The notes beneath the pieces are model-generated. The model had not been told where the DNA came from. It did no database searches and saw only the letters and a program-made list of their open reading frames with translations. This document shows, piece after piece, positions 1 through 11,510 of a DNA stretch of 64,000 nt; the stretch's first letter is position 1, and the number at the start of each line of letters is the position of its first letter. Source of the stretch: Vigna angularis (lineage: Eukaryota; Streptophyta; Magnoliopsida; Fabales; Fabaceae); assembly GCF_016808095.1 (NCBI RefSeq), contig NC_068973.1:13264501-13328500 (forward strand). Reading direction: 5' to 3'. The position numbers and the translations under genes are program-made.

Positions 1-231
1 CGTCGAATAGTCTTACATACGGAAAAATTCGTATATAATGAGAAATTGGCGCGTGTTGGCAGGAGCTTTGCCAAGGATAGGTCCGTATGTAAGACCGTAT
101 GTAAGTTGAAAAAATATTTACCCGCTGATTTTTCATACAGATATGGAGATAATTGGTAATTAAAAAATAAAACTAAATAATATAGAACACCTGATTAAGA
201 CTCTTGTATCACTGTTCTCCCTCCATCCCTC

Positions 232-279
232 GAGCCAAAGTTTCTCCCCTTTCTGGAGCCAAAGTTTCTCCCCTTTCTG
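232..279. repeat. two tandem copies of a 24-bp unit
   Basis: The unit begins GAGCCAAAGTTTCTCC and is repeated exactly at 232-255 and 256-279. It lies in a pyrimidine-rich stretch that resembles a plant 5' leader. Confidence 0.85.
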
Positions 280-402
280 GAGCCCTAGCTATTCGTCCTT
301 CTCCACTCCTACCTATGCCTCCTTCTCGTCCTTAATCGTCCTTACTCACTGCAACCTTCTCCCTCGTCGAGCCTTGTTCTCCCTCATGAAGCCTTCTTCT
401 CT

Positions 403-606
403 ATGCTACTGCTCCTACTTGAACCCCTCTCCAACCCTAACTTGAAGTCTCCTCTGTTGAATGCAGTGAAAGGCTCTTCCATCAAACGCACTGAAGGGCT
501 TGGAAGTGTTTTCCCTAAATGTGGTTGTGCGTCGTTGCCGAAACAATGTCGTTCAGCAAACATTGTAGGACGGCCTCCGTGGTTAGTTGAAACCTTCATC
601 TGGTAA
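403..606 (+). pseudogene. exon-like ORF, possibly a decayed zinc-finger fragment
   Basis: A 67-codon frame runs from an ATG at 403. It contains PKCGCASLPKQCRSANIVGR, which weakly recalls the C-G-C...N-x-G-R pattern of GRF-type zinc fingers of plant transposon-associated proteins. The frame stops at 604-606, where a good splice donor (GTAAGT) begins at 605. No convincing next exon follows: 651-1004 is open but not recognised. I do not know the gene. It may be an exon carried by the surrounding CACTA-like element, or chance. Confidence 0.2.
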
Positions 607-2420
607 GTAATCCAAATTTCCTTCATTTTCGTAGTATATATAATGTTACATTGACCGATTATTGTTCTTGTTTCTTTGGAGGTTGGAAATCCCGATTTGT
701 GAAACCCTTGGTTGGTTTGTTGGCGTTGGAAGAGATAAGGTGGAGCTCCAATTGCCTTCTGCACCTGGTAGGTATTAATTCGTTAGACTTGGGTTTGTGT
801 TTATTGGATATGATTGAAAATGGGTATTGTCTTCTCATGATGACCTTCTATTTTAGTACAATTGTTTGTTTTATGTCTCGGTTGTTAGTGGAAATGATGT
901 GGTTTAGTACATGTTTTATAATATGTTATATTGTGTTAGTACCACGTCTTGACCCAAGATCTTCTATAGAGTTATATTGTGTGCGCTCTGATGAACCAGT
1001 CTGACCATTAAGACCTGTTGGCATATATGAGGGTCTTTAGGCATAGGAAGCAGATCATATATTGGCATATTGGAAATTGTGGTTGATCCTGGCATAAACA
1101 TTCCCTTAGCAAGACCACCTTAAAGTACCAAGGTTATACAATCATCTCCTAAAGATGTTTGAGGCAAAAAGAAACAAACATTCATGAATTTGATGTAGTA
1201 GCAAAAAGAAACATCACATAACCTCCTTTTTTAAATCCAACACCCATATAGGAAATATTAGAAGACCGCTCCAACTGCTCCTCTGATATTGTTTAGGAGT
1301 CATTTCATTTAAGTATTAAAAGTTCAATTCTCCAATGTGGACCCATAGTGAAGAAATAATTGAGTGTAGAGGTTCAATCCATAAGTGTTGACTGTATTGT
1401 CAGAATATTAGGAAAAGATTTTAACATCTTTCACCAATTGACCATATCATACCACACTATCCTTCTATGGTAAAGCCTCCTGTCCCATTAAACTTTAGTC
1501 AATCTATTTCCCCTAAAATGTAGCATAAGAAGAATGTAAGTGTCAACTATAAGAAACTAAAATTTTAGTCGCTTTGTTGTTTTGTTAACAATGAAAACTT
1601 ATAAAAAAATATGACCGAAATAAGTACTTTTAATATGCAATGTACTTCCAAAAGGTATTCTCAGAGTAGTGTTAAGAAACCAGAATGCATGAATAATAAA
1701 CACTACTAAAATATATAAACTGACTGGTAAAGAAATGCACAACTAGCTAAAACTTGGAGCACTCAACTTTCATACTGAAGAACCACTTTTCACAAGGTAA
1801 CAACTCTCTAACTTATGGCTTATGACAGTAAAAATCATAACTTTGTATAGAGATTTCACCCAGTTTACTATTTCAACTTCCCTCCTTTCCCATAGTCACA
1901 TTGAAACCTATTTCTACCAAGACAAAACCGAGAGAGCACCTCTGTATAAAAAGTCATCCGTCTGCATTTTCCCTTTTTCCTTCCTAAAGAAAGTAAAAAA
2001 ATTAAATAAACATATCAATGTAGGTGGCTTTGTATCTTTGTGGCTGGTTAAGTGTATGTGGCTGGTTAAATTCAACTACTTCCCTCATTATCTGTTCTTG
2101 GATTCTCGCTTGTATTGATCCTAAAAGGGTTAATAATCTGCATTCTCTTTGTACCTCCTAAGAAAACCTGGGATCACTTAAAAGGACAATAGTTTTTTAA
2201 TTTTAGAGGATGAACATCATTATGTATAAGTTAACTGTAGTTAAAATTGATGTGTATATGATGGTAGCCAAGACTGACTTTGTTGTCTGTAAATGTTTCT
2301 TCTGTTTTAGTGCAGATTTTTTGATGATGAAATGTAGACAATTTAGTCTTATTTTAGCATATTTTAGCAAAATAAGAAAATCCAATGTGATATTTTTTGA
2401 TGAAATGTTATCTGTTTTGC
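607..2420. other. AT-rich interior of the CACTA-like element, no recognised gene
   Basis: Short open frames at 651-1004 (+) and 1822-2118 (+) have no recognisable domain and no conserved splice structure. I see no RNA gene or strong repeat in this stretch. Confidence 0.4.
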
Positions 2421-2499
2421 AGTTGCACTTTTGAGGTTGGTACTTCCAATCCAGTATACAACAAGCTTCTTTTGACAATCAGCCAAAGCTCCTAGTAAG
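2421..2499 (+). repeat. exon-like direct repeat, copy 1
   Basis: The block TTGCAC...CCAATCCAGTATACAACAAGCTT...CAAAGCTCCTAGTAAG recurs at 3287-3357. In both places it follows a TTTTGCAG- or TTTTGTAG-like acceptor and ends at a GTAAG-like donor, so it looks like a duplicated small exon. The best frame reads SSIQQAxFDNQPKLL. The source gene is not recognised. Confidence 0.6.
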
Positions 2500-3286
2500 T
2501 TGTCAAGAGAAAAGGTGAAATATTGAATTGACATTTTAACTTATACAAAATGCATACCTATATATGTGATTCATAGAGTTTATTTACATTCAAGCATATA
2601 ACATGAATATACTTTAAGATTCTGTAAATTTAGGAATTTAAGGTGCTTAAATAAATTATATTTATGACAATGCATATTTGGTTTTGTATAATTGATATAC
2701 TTTTGAGATGGTTGAACCTTGTCTCAGCACAAGTTCCCATACTGTAACCCATTTCTTGTAGTTTTAAGGTTTCACCAAGTTTTGTATAAAATAATGGCCT
2801 TTCATTAACAGATTTTTACTTTAGCTTTTTGGAATTTATCACTTATACGGATCAGCCTTGCCTTGAACCAAACGTCCTTCTTTTGTCTTCCACCTTGTCA
2901 TCCATTAGTTGGTTTAGTTGAGTTAAAGGTTGTCCTCGGTCAATACTATAACAGAATCTCAAAGACCCAAAGAAAACAGTAGCTCTCTTCACTATTTCCA
3001 GATCAACCCTCATCTACTTCTACTCTCAACTCATTTGTAGTGTGAACTCCCTTGTACTTTAAACCCACATCCTCTTAACACAGTCCAAGGAATCCTACTA
3101 ACCTTGTGTACTATTTGAACAAATCCTCAACTTGATAAATGTTTGATCTGCTTAGTTATTTATTTGCATCTGTTAGTTAGTGGAGGAAATGTTGTTAATA
3201 TGTTTCCTATTGATATAAAAGGATTTGAAATTGACTGCCCCTCTATTACTTTATTATAAATTGATATGTGATGTTGTTTCTTTTGT

Positions 3287-3357
3287 AGTTGCACTCGGTA
3301 CCTGCAATCCAGTATACAACAAGCTTATTTTGACAATCAACCAAAGCTCCTAGTAAG
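3287..3357 (+). repeat. exon-like direct repeat, copy 2
   Basis: This is the second copy of the block at 2421-2499, about 860 bp downstream. It has a few substitutions and lacks about 8 bp near its start. The shared splice-like edges suggest exon duplication or two captures from related genes. The spacer 2500-3286 and the following 3358-3805 hold nothing I recognise. Confidence 0.6.
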
Positions 3358-3805
3358 ACCTTAACCAATAAATAATTGTACTTTTGGAAATGTATGGCTA
3401 TGCAACTGTATGTAACATATTATGAGGGTTATTTAGTTCTTTAAATGTGGATTTTTTGAATTAAAATTATTTAGCTAAACAATTAAACACATCAACCTCT
3501 ATCTACCCTAATTTGTTTTTTCTTTAACTATGTTTGGTTGTAGTGAAAGGTTTAAATCAACGTTGTAGGTTGGCCAATATCCTTCTATATTCAAAGCTTA
3601 AAACAATGTTGTACATAGTGATTAATATAAAACAATAATATTGTACATAGTGATTTACATGTACAAAACAAGTAGTAAGATAGAGACATGTTGAAAAACA
3701 TTGAAAGATAGAGAGAAGAGGACCTAAATTAATTTAGGTTATTCTTTAGGAAGCCATTTGATAGGTCACATGTCATAATATAGAGACGTGTATTAATAAT
3801 AGCTA

Positions 3806-3890
3806 CGATAGAATTATATACGGATTTTTGCCCGTATATAATCCGTATATAATTAAGTTTTATATATGGATTTTTGGCTTTATATACTGA
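3806..3890. repeat. cluster of CCGTATATAA-like motifs in both orientations
   Basis: TATATACGGA, CCGTATATA (twice), TATATATGGA and TATATACTGA follow one another within 85 bp. They match the motifs at 1-105 (CGTATATAATG, CCGTATGTAAG twice). Dense bidirectional short motifs of this kind are typical of CACTA subterminal regions, where transposase binds. An internal position would be unusual and could mark an older or nested terminus. Confidence 0.5.
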
Positions 3891-3984
3891 TGGAATCCTG
3901 CCTGATGTGTTTTCTCAGTGTTCTCTTTTTGTAGTTTTCACATTTTATTGTGCACGTATTTTAGCTTGTAAGGAGCATGAGTTA

Positions 3985-3993
3985 CTATAAATA
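3985..3993 (+). promoter_or_regulatory. TATA box-like site
   Basis: CTATAAATA is followed by a pyrimidine-rich leader (4060-4640) with splice-like sites and no long frame that I recognise. The text around 4000-4060 resembles a promoter/leader region of a plant gene or LTR. Whether it is used cannot be told. Confidence 0.35.
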
Positions 3994-4785
3994 CCCAACT
4001 CCTCTCTTGTATTGGCACTTTTGAGATTAATGAGAATTAGGCTTTCTGAAATAGAAACTATTCTCTCTTGAAAGTCAGACTAGAGAGTCCAAAAGACTCC
4101 CTCTAGCCACCTTCCAAGCACCTCTCTCACTTCCATTTTCCAAATTTCACGGTGCTTCTCATTCCTCCACACTACCTCTCCTCCACTGCCACATCTCGTG
4201 CACGCGTCAGCTCCTCCTTACATCACCGCTCCAACGCATCAGCCACGTCTTCAGATCGTGTCTCATTCATTCTTTCTCTCGCGCATTCATCCACATCTCA
4301 GAGCGTCTCATTCTCGCTCTCGAGAGCTCCATTGTCTCCAACAACAGATCCGCACTCCATACGCGTCTTCGAAGGTATCTTCTCTCCGTTCACCACACTT
4401 CCTCATCTTCTTCTAGGGTTTCCACTCACTTCCACCATTTTCCACCGATTGAAACTTTATCCTTCACCATTTGAACTTTTTCCACCGTTCAATCTCCATT
4501 TATCACCGTTTAATCGGTCCAAATCGAGTCTATCCCCACTCCTAGGGTTTCATTCGTGCCTCTCGGGTTTCCACAGATTAAATCCTAGATCCTAGGGTTC
4601 CATGTGTTCGACCTCAGTTTTCCCTTCGATCTCTAACTTCTATTCCATTCCGCTGCGTCTTTACTCGTCGGAGAAGCTTCGAGGATCCAGATCGCACTCC
4701 TGCTGCCTCAGTCGGTCCGAACTCCTCAGGCTCTTCCATCATATACGAATTTTGGCTATATGTAATTCAACTTTTTCTTCTAGTG

Positions 4786-5322
4786 CAACCCTACTCAAAA
4801 GCCCCTCCTACTCTCGAGTATCCTCTACTTCCCATGCAAAGATCTTCATATGTTATTTATAAACCCACTCTAAGTCACTCCACACTTTCCTTTGGTTATA
4901 TTCCAACCCATTCTTCCTTTCCCCAACAACCAGTGACCTTAGAACCTTCACCATTACCCTCTACACCATTTTCTTTCTTCTCCATCTCTCTCCCATATTT
5001 TCCTAAAACCAATAGACCTAACCTCTCTTTTCTTATACTCCAGCACCGCCTCCTGAACTTTTCCTCCCCATGCAATACTTCATCATAAAATTTACATACC
5101 CAAACTCCTCTTTCTTTATCTCTCACCCACACACTCTTATGCATCCACATCCACTCACGTCCTCACTCACACCATAACAGCCTATAGACATGGTAAACTA
5201 AAACCATTATTGCAACACTCCTCCTCCCAGTTCTGCCTTCTTTCTTTTTCATTCTATACTTTGTTTTTCATTTGTATAAAAAATGATAAGTATGTTGATA
5301 TCCAAAATTATAAGTATGTTTT
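4786..5322. other. unassigned AT/CT-rich sequence
   Basis: The open frames here are low-complexity and lack domains. A short duplicated phrase (CATTCTATACTTTG) occurs near 5250 and 5324. Nothing else is seen. Confidence 0.4.
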
Positions 5323-5613
5323 TCATTCTATACTTTGAATGTCAAAGTGCCTATCATTGGCTATTTTATCAAAACTCACTTTAATCCCAACCAAATCCAT
5401 AAACATCAATGCAGCTTTTTCACCGCCAGTGCTGAGGAAGGCACCAATTAGTACCTCAACAACATCAGCAATGATCTTCCATTTTAATTTTCTTTTTCCA
5501 TAAAAATAATTCCTTTTCCCCTAGGTAATCAATTGTGTGTATTTAAAAGTTGTAGAATTATCACCAGGAATAATCCAGACATTAGGATCAAAAGGCTCAT
5601 TTCGTATGAAGCC
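5323..5613 (-). pseudogene. Dicer-like (DCL) RNase III-domain gene fragment
   Basis: Read on the minus strand from a splice acceptor (GGCAG) at 5614, the frame begins GFIRNEPFDPNVWIIPGD. After one in-frame TAG it continues KIIADVVEVLIGAFLSTGGE and KAALMFMDLVGIKVSFD, and ends at a TGA at 5323-5325. The order 'xIRxxxFDPxxWxxPG...ADVVExLIGAFLSxGGEKAAL' is the RNase III-a region of plant Dicer-like proteins, and in my reading most like DCL3. Dicers cut double-stranded RNA to small RNAs. Only about 97 codons remain, with a nonsense codon and no flanking exons recognised, so this is a dead fragment. It sits 1.3 kb upstream of the RH1 gene on the opposite strand. Confidence 0.65.
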
Positions 5614-6945
5614 CTGCCAATCAAATGAATGAGGAATTCAGAATTCTGAAGTTTCAGGATGATAGTGGAATCCTAACTTCATGTAATGACCCAGAAGTGT
5701 AAAACCACACAAATTCATCACAGAATGCATAAAGCAAACGTTCAACAATATAATAAATATTGTAAACTCATGCAAACAACACAAATTAGGGAGCACAAAT
5801 TAGGGTGCACATTACTAGCAACAAATATTGTGAATTTTGGATTTGATCTTTGATAGGAACCCAAGAAACAATTATGAAAATGAAGTTCTATTCCACTATG
5901 AGAAGCTCATAGCTCTTAGGGGGAAACGATCCACACCAGTCCAAAACCTACCTCTCTGTACACACACACTCCACAATTTTCTGCTTACTCTCCATACTAC
6001 TCCCTGCCAAAGAACCATATCATTTCATTGTACTCATGTGCATGCACCACTAGTGAGCAGCAGCTCACGACATATATTGTAATTTGTTCAATGGCCTTCC
6101 TAGGTATAAAAATTGGATTTTTCCAAAATAAATTTTAATCAGTTAAGTAGCTTTGTAAGCAACAGCTGCTCAAGGACAACCTATAACCCCTTCAAAAATT
6201 CGTGCACATCAGAATGAGTGCTGCAAGCAGCTCCCACTGCTTGTTTTGTTTTCCTTACTCATTAGTTTAAGGCAAGTTTTTACAGACACGATTTCTTCAT
6301 GTTTATATACTACATGTTGGGTCTGTACAAGTACCAATAGATGTGTATTCTAAAAATGTAGATGACACTTCTAAAGACAGAGAAGGCCTTTTTCTTTTCT
6401 ACTTTTGTCATCTTTTTATTTGTTATGTGTTTACTATAAGAGATGAAGTTAGCAAATCAACTTGCTTTTCAGAAAAATGTGTATAGACAACATGTAGAGA
6501 TTCTTTAATGAGAACCCCAATGTTTCACCTTTTCTATTGAAAAAAATCCAAGTTACTAACCTTTTTATTTTGCCTAGTCATTTAAATAATCGTCGTTTTT
6601 ATATTTAATCACTGTTATTTTTAATATCTTTAAATCAATTTAACTACATGAATCACATTGTTTCAAATTTTCAAAATCTAATTGATAAAAAAAAACTGAT
6701 GAATCTATTTAAAACTTGAAAAAAAGACCTATGAATTACTAAAATCTAATTTATAAGTTATAACATGAAGGGTTAAATTGCTCTTCTCTAAAACACGAGT
6801 GGTCGCCTCCCGGCACAAAACTATAATTTGATGTTTAAATCATGGGAACTGAAAGATGCTTCCTTATTTTTAGTTTTCACTACCTACCCCTCTGTCGACC
6901 CCTGCTTTACATTACAACGAAAGGGTTTAGGGTTTTTGTGAAGCA
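5614..6945. other. intergenic stretch upstream of the RH1 gene
   Basis: AT-rich DNA with no recognised coding sequence. The last 100 bp or so before 6946 should hold the RH1 5' leader (a GGGTTTAGGGTTT-like plant leader motif is at 6923-6937). No clear TATA box is seen. Further Dicer exons were looked for near 5640-6080 and not found. Confidence 0.4.
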
Positions 6946-9900
6946 ATGGACGAAGAAAACCAACAAAGTGTGCCGGTTCTGCCATGGATGCGCCACCCCG
7001 TCGATGTCACTCACTGTGAACAACTCTCCCTTTGCAGAGTTCCTTTTCTGGACCGCAGGTACTTCCTCTTACATTCCATTGATTTTGATTTCACTTTGCA
7101 TTACTCACGCTATCTATCAATCTTTCGAATTAATTCCACTCACAATTTTCAATTTCACTAGATTAAAGTCAGCGCTAGAAAACTTGGAAATCTCAAAGCT
7201 GTTCCCAGTTCAAGTTGCGCTATGGCAAGAAACTATTGGACCAGGTAACTTTGAGCGAGACCTTTGTATAAACTCGCCCACAGGAAGTGGCAAAACCTTG
7301 GCCTATGCTCTTCCCATCGTGCAAAAGTTGTTGCCTACTTCCACTGTCAAGTGCCTTCGTGCTTTGGTTGTGGTTCCCACCCGCGACCTTGCCTTGCAGG
7401 TTAAACAGGTTTTCGATCATATTGCATTGCCATTAGGCCTGCGTGTGGGGTTGGCTGTTGGTCAATCTTCGGTTGCTGATGAGATATCTAGTCTCGTTTA
7501 CCTACCGGGGGACAAGGAGGGTGTAGATCCTGGGTTTTTGTCTCCGTTCTGGTTTCAAAGTAAGGTGGACATATTGGTGGCAACCCCCGGAAGGCTTGTG
7601 GACCATGTCAACTTTTCTAGGGGTTTCACATTGAAGCATCTTCATTATCTTGTGAGTAGTGAAATTAGTTACATGACACTCTTTAATGGAATGATTATTG
7701 TATAATATGTTTCGTATAAGAAAGAATGTGGTAACATTATTGACTTTCACGAGTATTGCTTGGCGTGATTTTTTATTTATAGGAAAAATGAATATCTTGT
7801 GTGGAAATTCAACTCAATGGAAACCAATTTCTACCCTTAACCTTTGTGCTTTTCTTCTTTTGTATGTATGTTGACAAGTTAAATGGTGTCAGGTGGTTGA
7901 TGAAGCTGATCGGTTGCTCCGTGAGGACTACCAGTCCTGGTTGCCCACCGTACTTAAATTAACCCAATCTAGCAACAATGATTATGGTGGTGATGATGTT
8001 TTCCAATTGGGGTTCCCTTATTCTCCCTGGAGTAGAAGAACATGGTGGGTTAAAATTCATTTGAATCGTTACTGTTCTTTCATTGTCTATGTTCTGATAG
8101 TTCTAGTAACTATGTTAATTTGAATAAACTTAAAGAATATATTAAATAAGCATGGTTTTATTCTTCTACCAAATGTAGCTATACTTTTTTGGTTTCTTAT
8201 CCATATACTTTTTTGGTTTCTTATCCATATTAATATAGTAGCATTGAAGTGTTTGTTGTTTTACTTAAATGATGGAATTAAAAATAACATTTAACTGTTG
8301 GCTAACTTTTTCAAATGATTAAATTTAAAATTTGACATATAAATAAGACAATGATGATAGTTACTCAGTCTACTATTGTTAATTCATAGATGTTTTGTGT
8401 ATAAATGTGGTTGGATTTTCAATTCTAGATAGCTGAATGTAGACAGATGGAAATGATAGTCAACAATGCATAGAGTCTCTAACGTCTCTCTATCTCTCCT
8501 CTTCTTTCTATCCTTTAGATTCTGTTATTCCCTATTTCCCTTTCCTCACCCAGTCTTTCTATATCTTTCACCTTTCCCGCCTAAATTCCATCTCAAAATA
8601 TTCAAAAAACAACTCAATAATAATATGTGTAGTTTTTTAGCTATAAAGTTTTATACTTTGTATTGTTGCATTAATAGTCTTAATAGTCACCAACACTTTC
8701 AATTTTCAAAACAAATATTGGGAAGACTAATAGTGTAATTTTCATATTTCATTTTTAAATTCAACACTTTTACTGTGTTAATAGTCAAACTATAGTATTA
8801 AAACTTAAATTGATCTTTAGTTGTTGTTTTTATAGTTCCTATTGTCTTTATCTTTTCATTTAATAGACAAATGAATGCTCATCGAACTTTTGCTTGACTA
8901 ATTTTTTCTGGAGTAGTGGAGTTGAGAAGGGGTCTAACCCTCACTCTAGGCTGGCAAAGGTGGTTTTGTCTGCGACATTAACTCGAGATCCAGGAAGGCT
9001 TGTTAAGCTTAATTTGCATCACCCTTTGTTCCTCAGTGCTGGCAAAATGCGGTATAGGCTCCCAGAAAATTTGGAATCATTCAAACTGGTATGACATTTT
9101 ATAGGAGTTTTTGTTTTTTTTTTTAAATTTCTAAAGGGTGTGATTGGGATCATTTTGAGCCTTTGTCACCATAAATTTGGCATGTATTACAGCTAGCTAG
9201 TTACTAGATTTAATTTTTCATGAATTTAAAATTTTGTTGGTTATAATGCCCCTTTGTACTTTTATATTTTGATGTATTGCAGATCTGTGAAAGAAAGGTC
9301 AAACCCCTGTACTTGGTTGCCCTTTTGAAATCCCTAGGAGAAGAAAAATGCATAGTTTTTACAAGATCTGTGGACTCAACACATCGTCTATGCAATTTGC
9401 TGAATTGTTTTGAAGATCTGCAAATTGACATCAAAGAGTATTCTGGTCGTCAACATCAACGTGTAAGAAGGTAAGTTTTGATTTACTCGCTCTAAACATT
9501 TAGTTGATGTTTTAAACTGAGCTAAATGCTCTCCTTGTAGACTGGATTTTATGCAAAACTTGTTCTGAAAGACCTTTTCATCTTTGGAGGAGTAGTGTGT
9601 TTATAGTTTTGACTTTAGATTAGCTCATTTTGTTTGAAACAACATATATTAAAAGGCTTACTAAACAGTACTTTTGAAATTGAAATAATAGTGATATATC
9701 CCAAATTTATTGAAAACTATACAGGCCAAGTGTTTTGACAATAAATGCTTCTTTTCTACAGCAAGACACTGAATGAATTTAGAAAAGGGCAGTTTCAAGT
9801 GCTTGTATCTTCTGATGCAATGACTCGTGGAATGGATGTAGAAGACGTAAGAAATGCTATTAATTATGACATGCCCAAATACATAAAGACTTATGTTCAT

Positions 9901-11246
9901 CGAGCTGGCAGGACTGCAAGAGCTGGCCAGACTGGGCGTTGCTTTACATTGATGTCAAAAGATGAGGTATGAAGTTCTCTTGTCTCATTCATGGTCGTTT
10001 GTTGTGCTAGATCGAGTTTTATGACATTTGAGCTATGAAGAGGCTAAATTGCGACTCCATAATGACTACTAACAAGATTCAACAATTACTTTCTTTTCCC
10101 AGTAGTTTTTTTACCCACTAAGTAACTAAGTTGATCTCTAATATAGATTAGGCGATTAGTTCATTAGCTTATGCTCGGTACTATGTTCATAATATATACA
10201 TATTTATTTTAATAGTTTTTCCTTTTACTAATAAATTCAACAATTTCTTTCTTTTTTTAGTAACATTTTGTACTCACTAATCAACTAAGCTGATCACTAA
10301 TTTATATTAGATGGGTGACTTGTCCTTGGTGCTATGCACATGGATATATATATATATATATATATTAATGCTGTTTTTCTCAAAGAAGCAGAATTACATT
10401 TCTGAGAATTGAAATTTTAACCCAGTTCAATGGCATGGTGCGTTTCAAGTAGCCAAACTCACTTAGTGGATTACGACTGTTGTTATCATTGGGTGCTCTT
10501 CATTGATGTTTTCTTTCTGCTGTGTTGTTTGTTTCCTGTAAATGAATTAAGAAAGATCTCTTATCTGGTTGGCTCTTTGTATTCTTCTCTATCTTTTTGG
10601 ATTTCTTTTAGCAAAAAGATTGAACTTAATTTGTTTTGGCTTGAATTGTGAAAAGGATACCAGCACTTGATGTTTTGGCTTGAATAAATACTTATCATTC
10701 TTTATTTAAGTTTATGTTGGCACTCTTTCACCCCTATGACGAACTAATATAATCTGTCACTACAGTGTCTGAATATTGTTTTCCTAAATCATTCTCGTCA
10801 ACACTTGTCTCATTCCAGGTTGGACGGTTTAATAGGTTGATGAAAAAGGCTGAGGCTAGTGCTTGTCTTGAGCATACTGTTCCCTCCCATTTGATTAAAG
10901 AACTTCATAGTACCTACCAATCAGGTAAATGTTTGAAATTCGACTTTTAGTGTGTAATGCAACCATGAAGCCGCAGAAAGAAACTGTTTTATGCGTAGCA
11001 ACATAGGCCTTGGGTGAACCCAAACATTTCTTAATAACCTTTTTCTTTATGCTTTTTTTTTACTTACAATACTTTTTTCACTTAAATGTGTTGGATGTAG
11101 ATTACAAATTATGGTTTAACTTAATTCGGTGCCAAACCAGACATGTACTAAGTCTCTGACATGTTCCATTGTTGGCAGCACTATCAAAATTAAAGGAGAT
11201 AATATTGGAGAGTCGCAGGAAGCCCAAGGATAAGTCCTGTCAATAG
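6946..11246 (+). CDS. RH1: DEAD-box ATP-dependent RNA helicase, RH1 type
   Basis: Eight exons join in frame to 497 residues: 6946-7058, 7162-7651, 7893-8044, 8917-9088, 9283-9470, 9762-9966, 10819-10924, 11179-11246. All introns are GT-AG. Superfamily 2 helicase motifs are complete: Q-motif region FPVQ (52-55), motif I TGSGKT (78-83), Ia PTRDLA (110-115), Ib ATPGR (178-182), DEAD (204-207), SAT (270-272), RGMD (394-397) and HRAGRTAR (418-425). The N-terminal VPVLPWM phrase and the overall order fit Arabidopsis RH1 (about 520 residues). The family unwinds RNA duplexes using ATP; the RNA target of RH1 is not known to me. The start at 6946 is preferred to the ATG at 6842, which is in another frame and does not lead into the conserved N terminus. 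No disabling change is seen. Confidence 0.93.
8186..8231. repeat. short tandem duplication in RH1 intron 3
   Basis: The phrase ACTTTTTTGGTTTCTTATCC occurs twice in a row inside the third intron. It is probably replication slippage without function. Confidence 0.6.
10074..10345. repeat. imperfect tandem duplication in RH1 intron 6
   Basis: Two similar blocks each run from CAACAATT(A)CTTTCTTT through ACTCACTAA and AAGTTGATC or AAGCTGATC to TATTAGATGG- or GATTAGGCG-like text. They are about 170 bp apart. A short (AT)n run follows at 10341-10364. Confidence 0.5.
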
Positions 11247-11433
11247 ATCAGAAAGAGAGAAAAGAGAAAAAGTATTTCACGGGAATGGCTGCCAATGATT
11301 TATATAGGTAGTGAAGTTAATTTATTTTATTACTTTACTAGAGTTAACATATTTTAAGATTCTTGTAGAATGATATTTATTACTGTTTTATTTAATATAT
11401 CATTGTTTGTTATAACCTTACTATTTTCATTTA

Positions 11434-11434
11434 A

Positions 11435-11509
<75 letters not shown>
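11434..11509. repeat. (AAT)n microsatellite
   Basis: About 25 AAT units without visible interruption lie roughly 190 bp after the RH1 stop codon. The array is likely length-polymorphic. Confidence 0.95.

Positions 11510-11510
<1 letters not shown>

Larger units (their letters stand above)
1..4785. mobile_element. CACTA-like non-autonomous element, left tip outside the window
   Basis: The proposed right end is TAGTG at 4781-4785, which is CACTA on the other strand. Read on the minus strand, 4740-4785 starts CACTAGAAGAAAAAG and continues through a TTACATA...AAAATTCGTATAT block. Bases 1-41 hold a matching GAAT...TTACATA...AAAATTCGTATAT block in the opposite orientation. The outermost 20 bp or so of the left end would therefore lie just left of base 1. 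Short CCGTATATAA-like motifs in both orientations cluster at 1-105 and again at 3806-3890, as subterminal repeats of CACTA elements do. No transposase is seen. The interior holds exon-like pieces, a TATA box and a CT-rich leader, which suggests captured gene sequence. Without the left terminus and the 3-bp target duplication this stays a proposal. Confidence 0.4.

Noticed and set aside
4152..4595. 147-codon S/P/H-rich frame
   Set aside because: Pyrimidine-rich leader-like DNA without domain; several frames are open there for compositional reasons.
6842..7705. 287-codon frame as the RH1 start
   Set aside because: Its first part is out of frame with the conserved MDEEN...VPVLPWM start and it reads through intron 1; the spliced model from 6946 fits the family.
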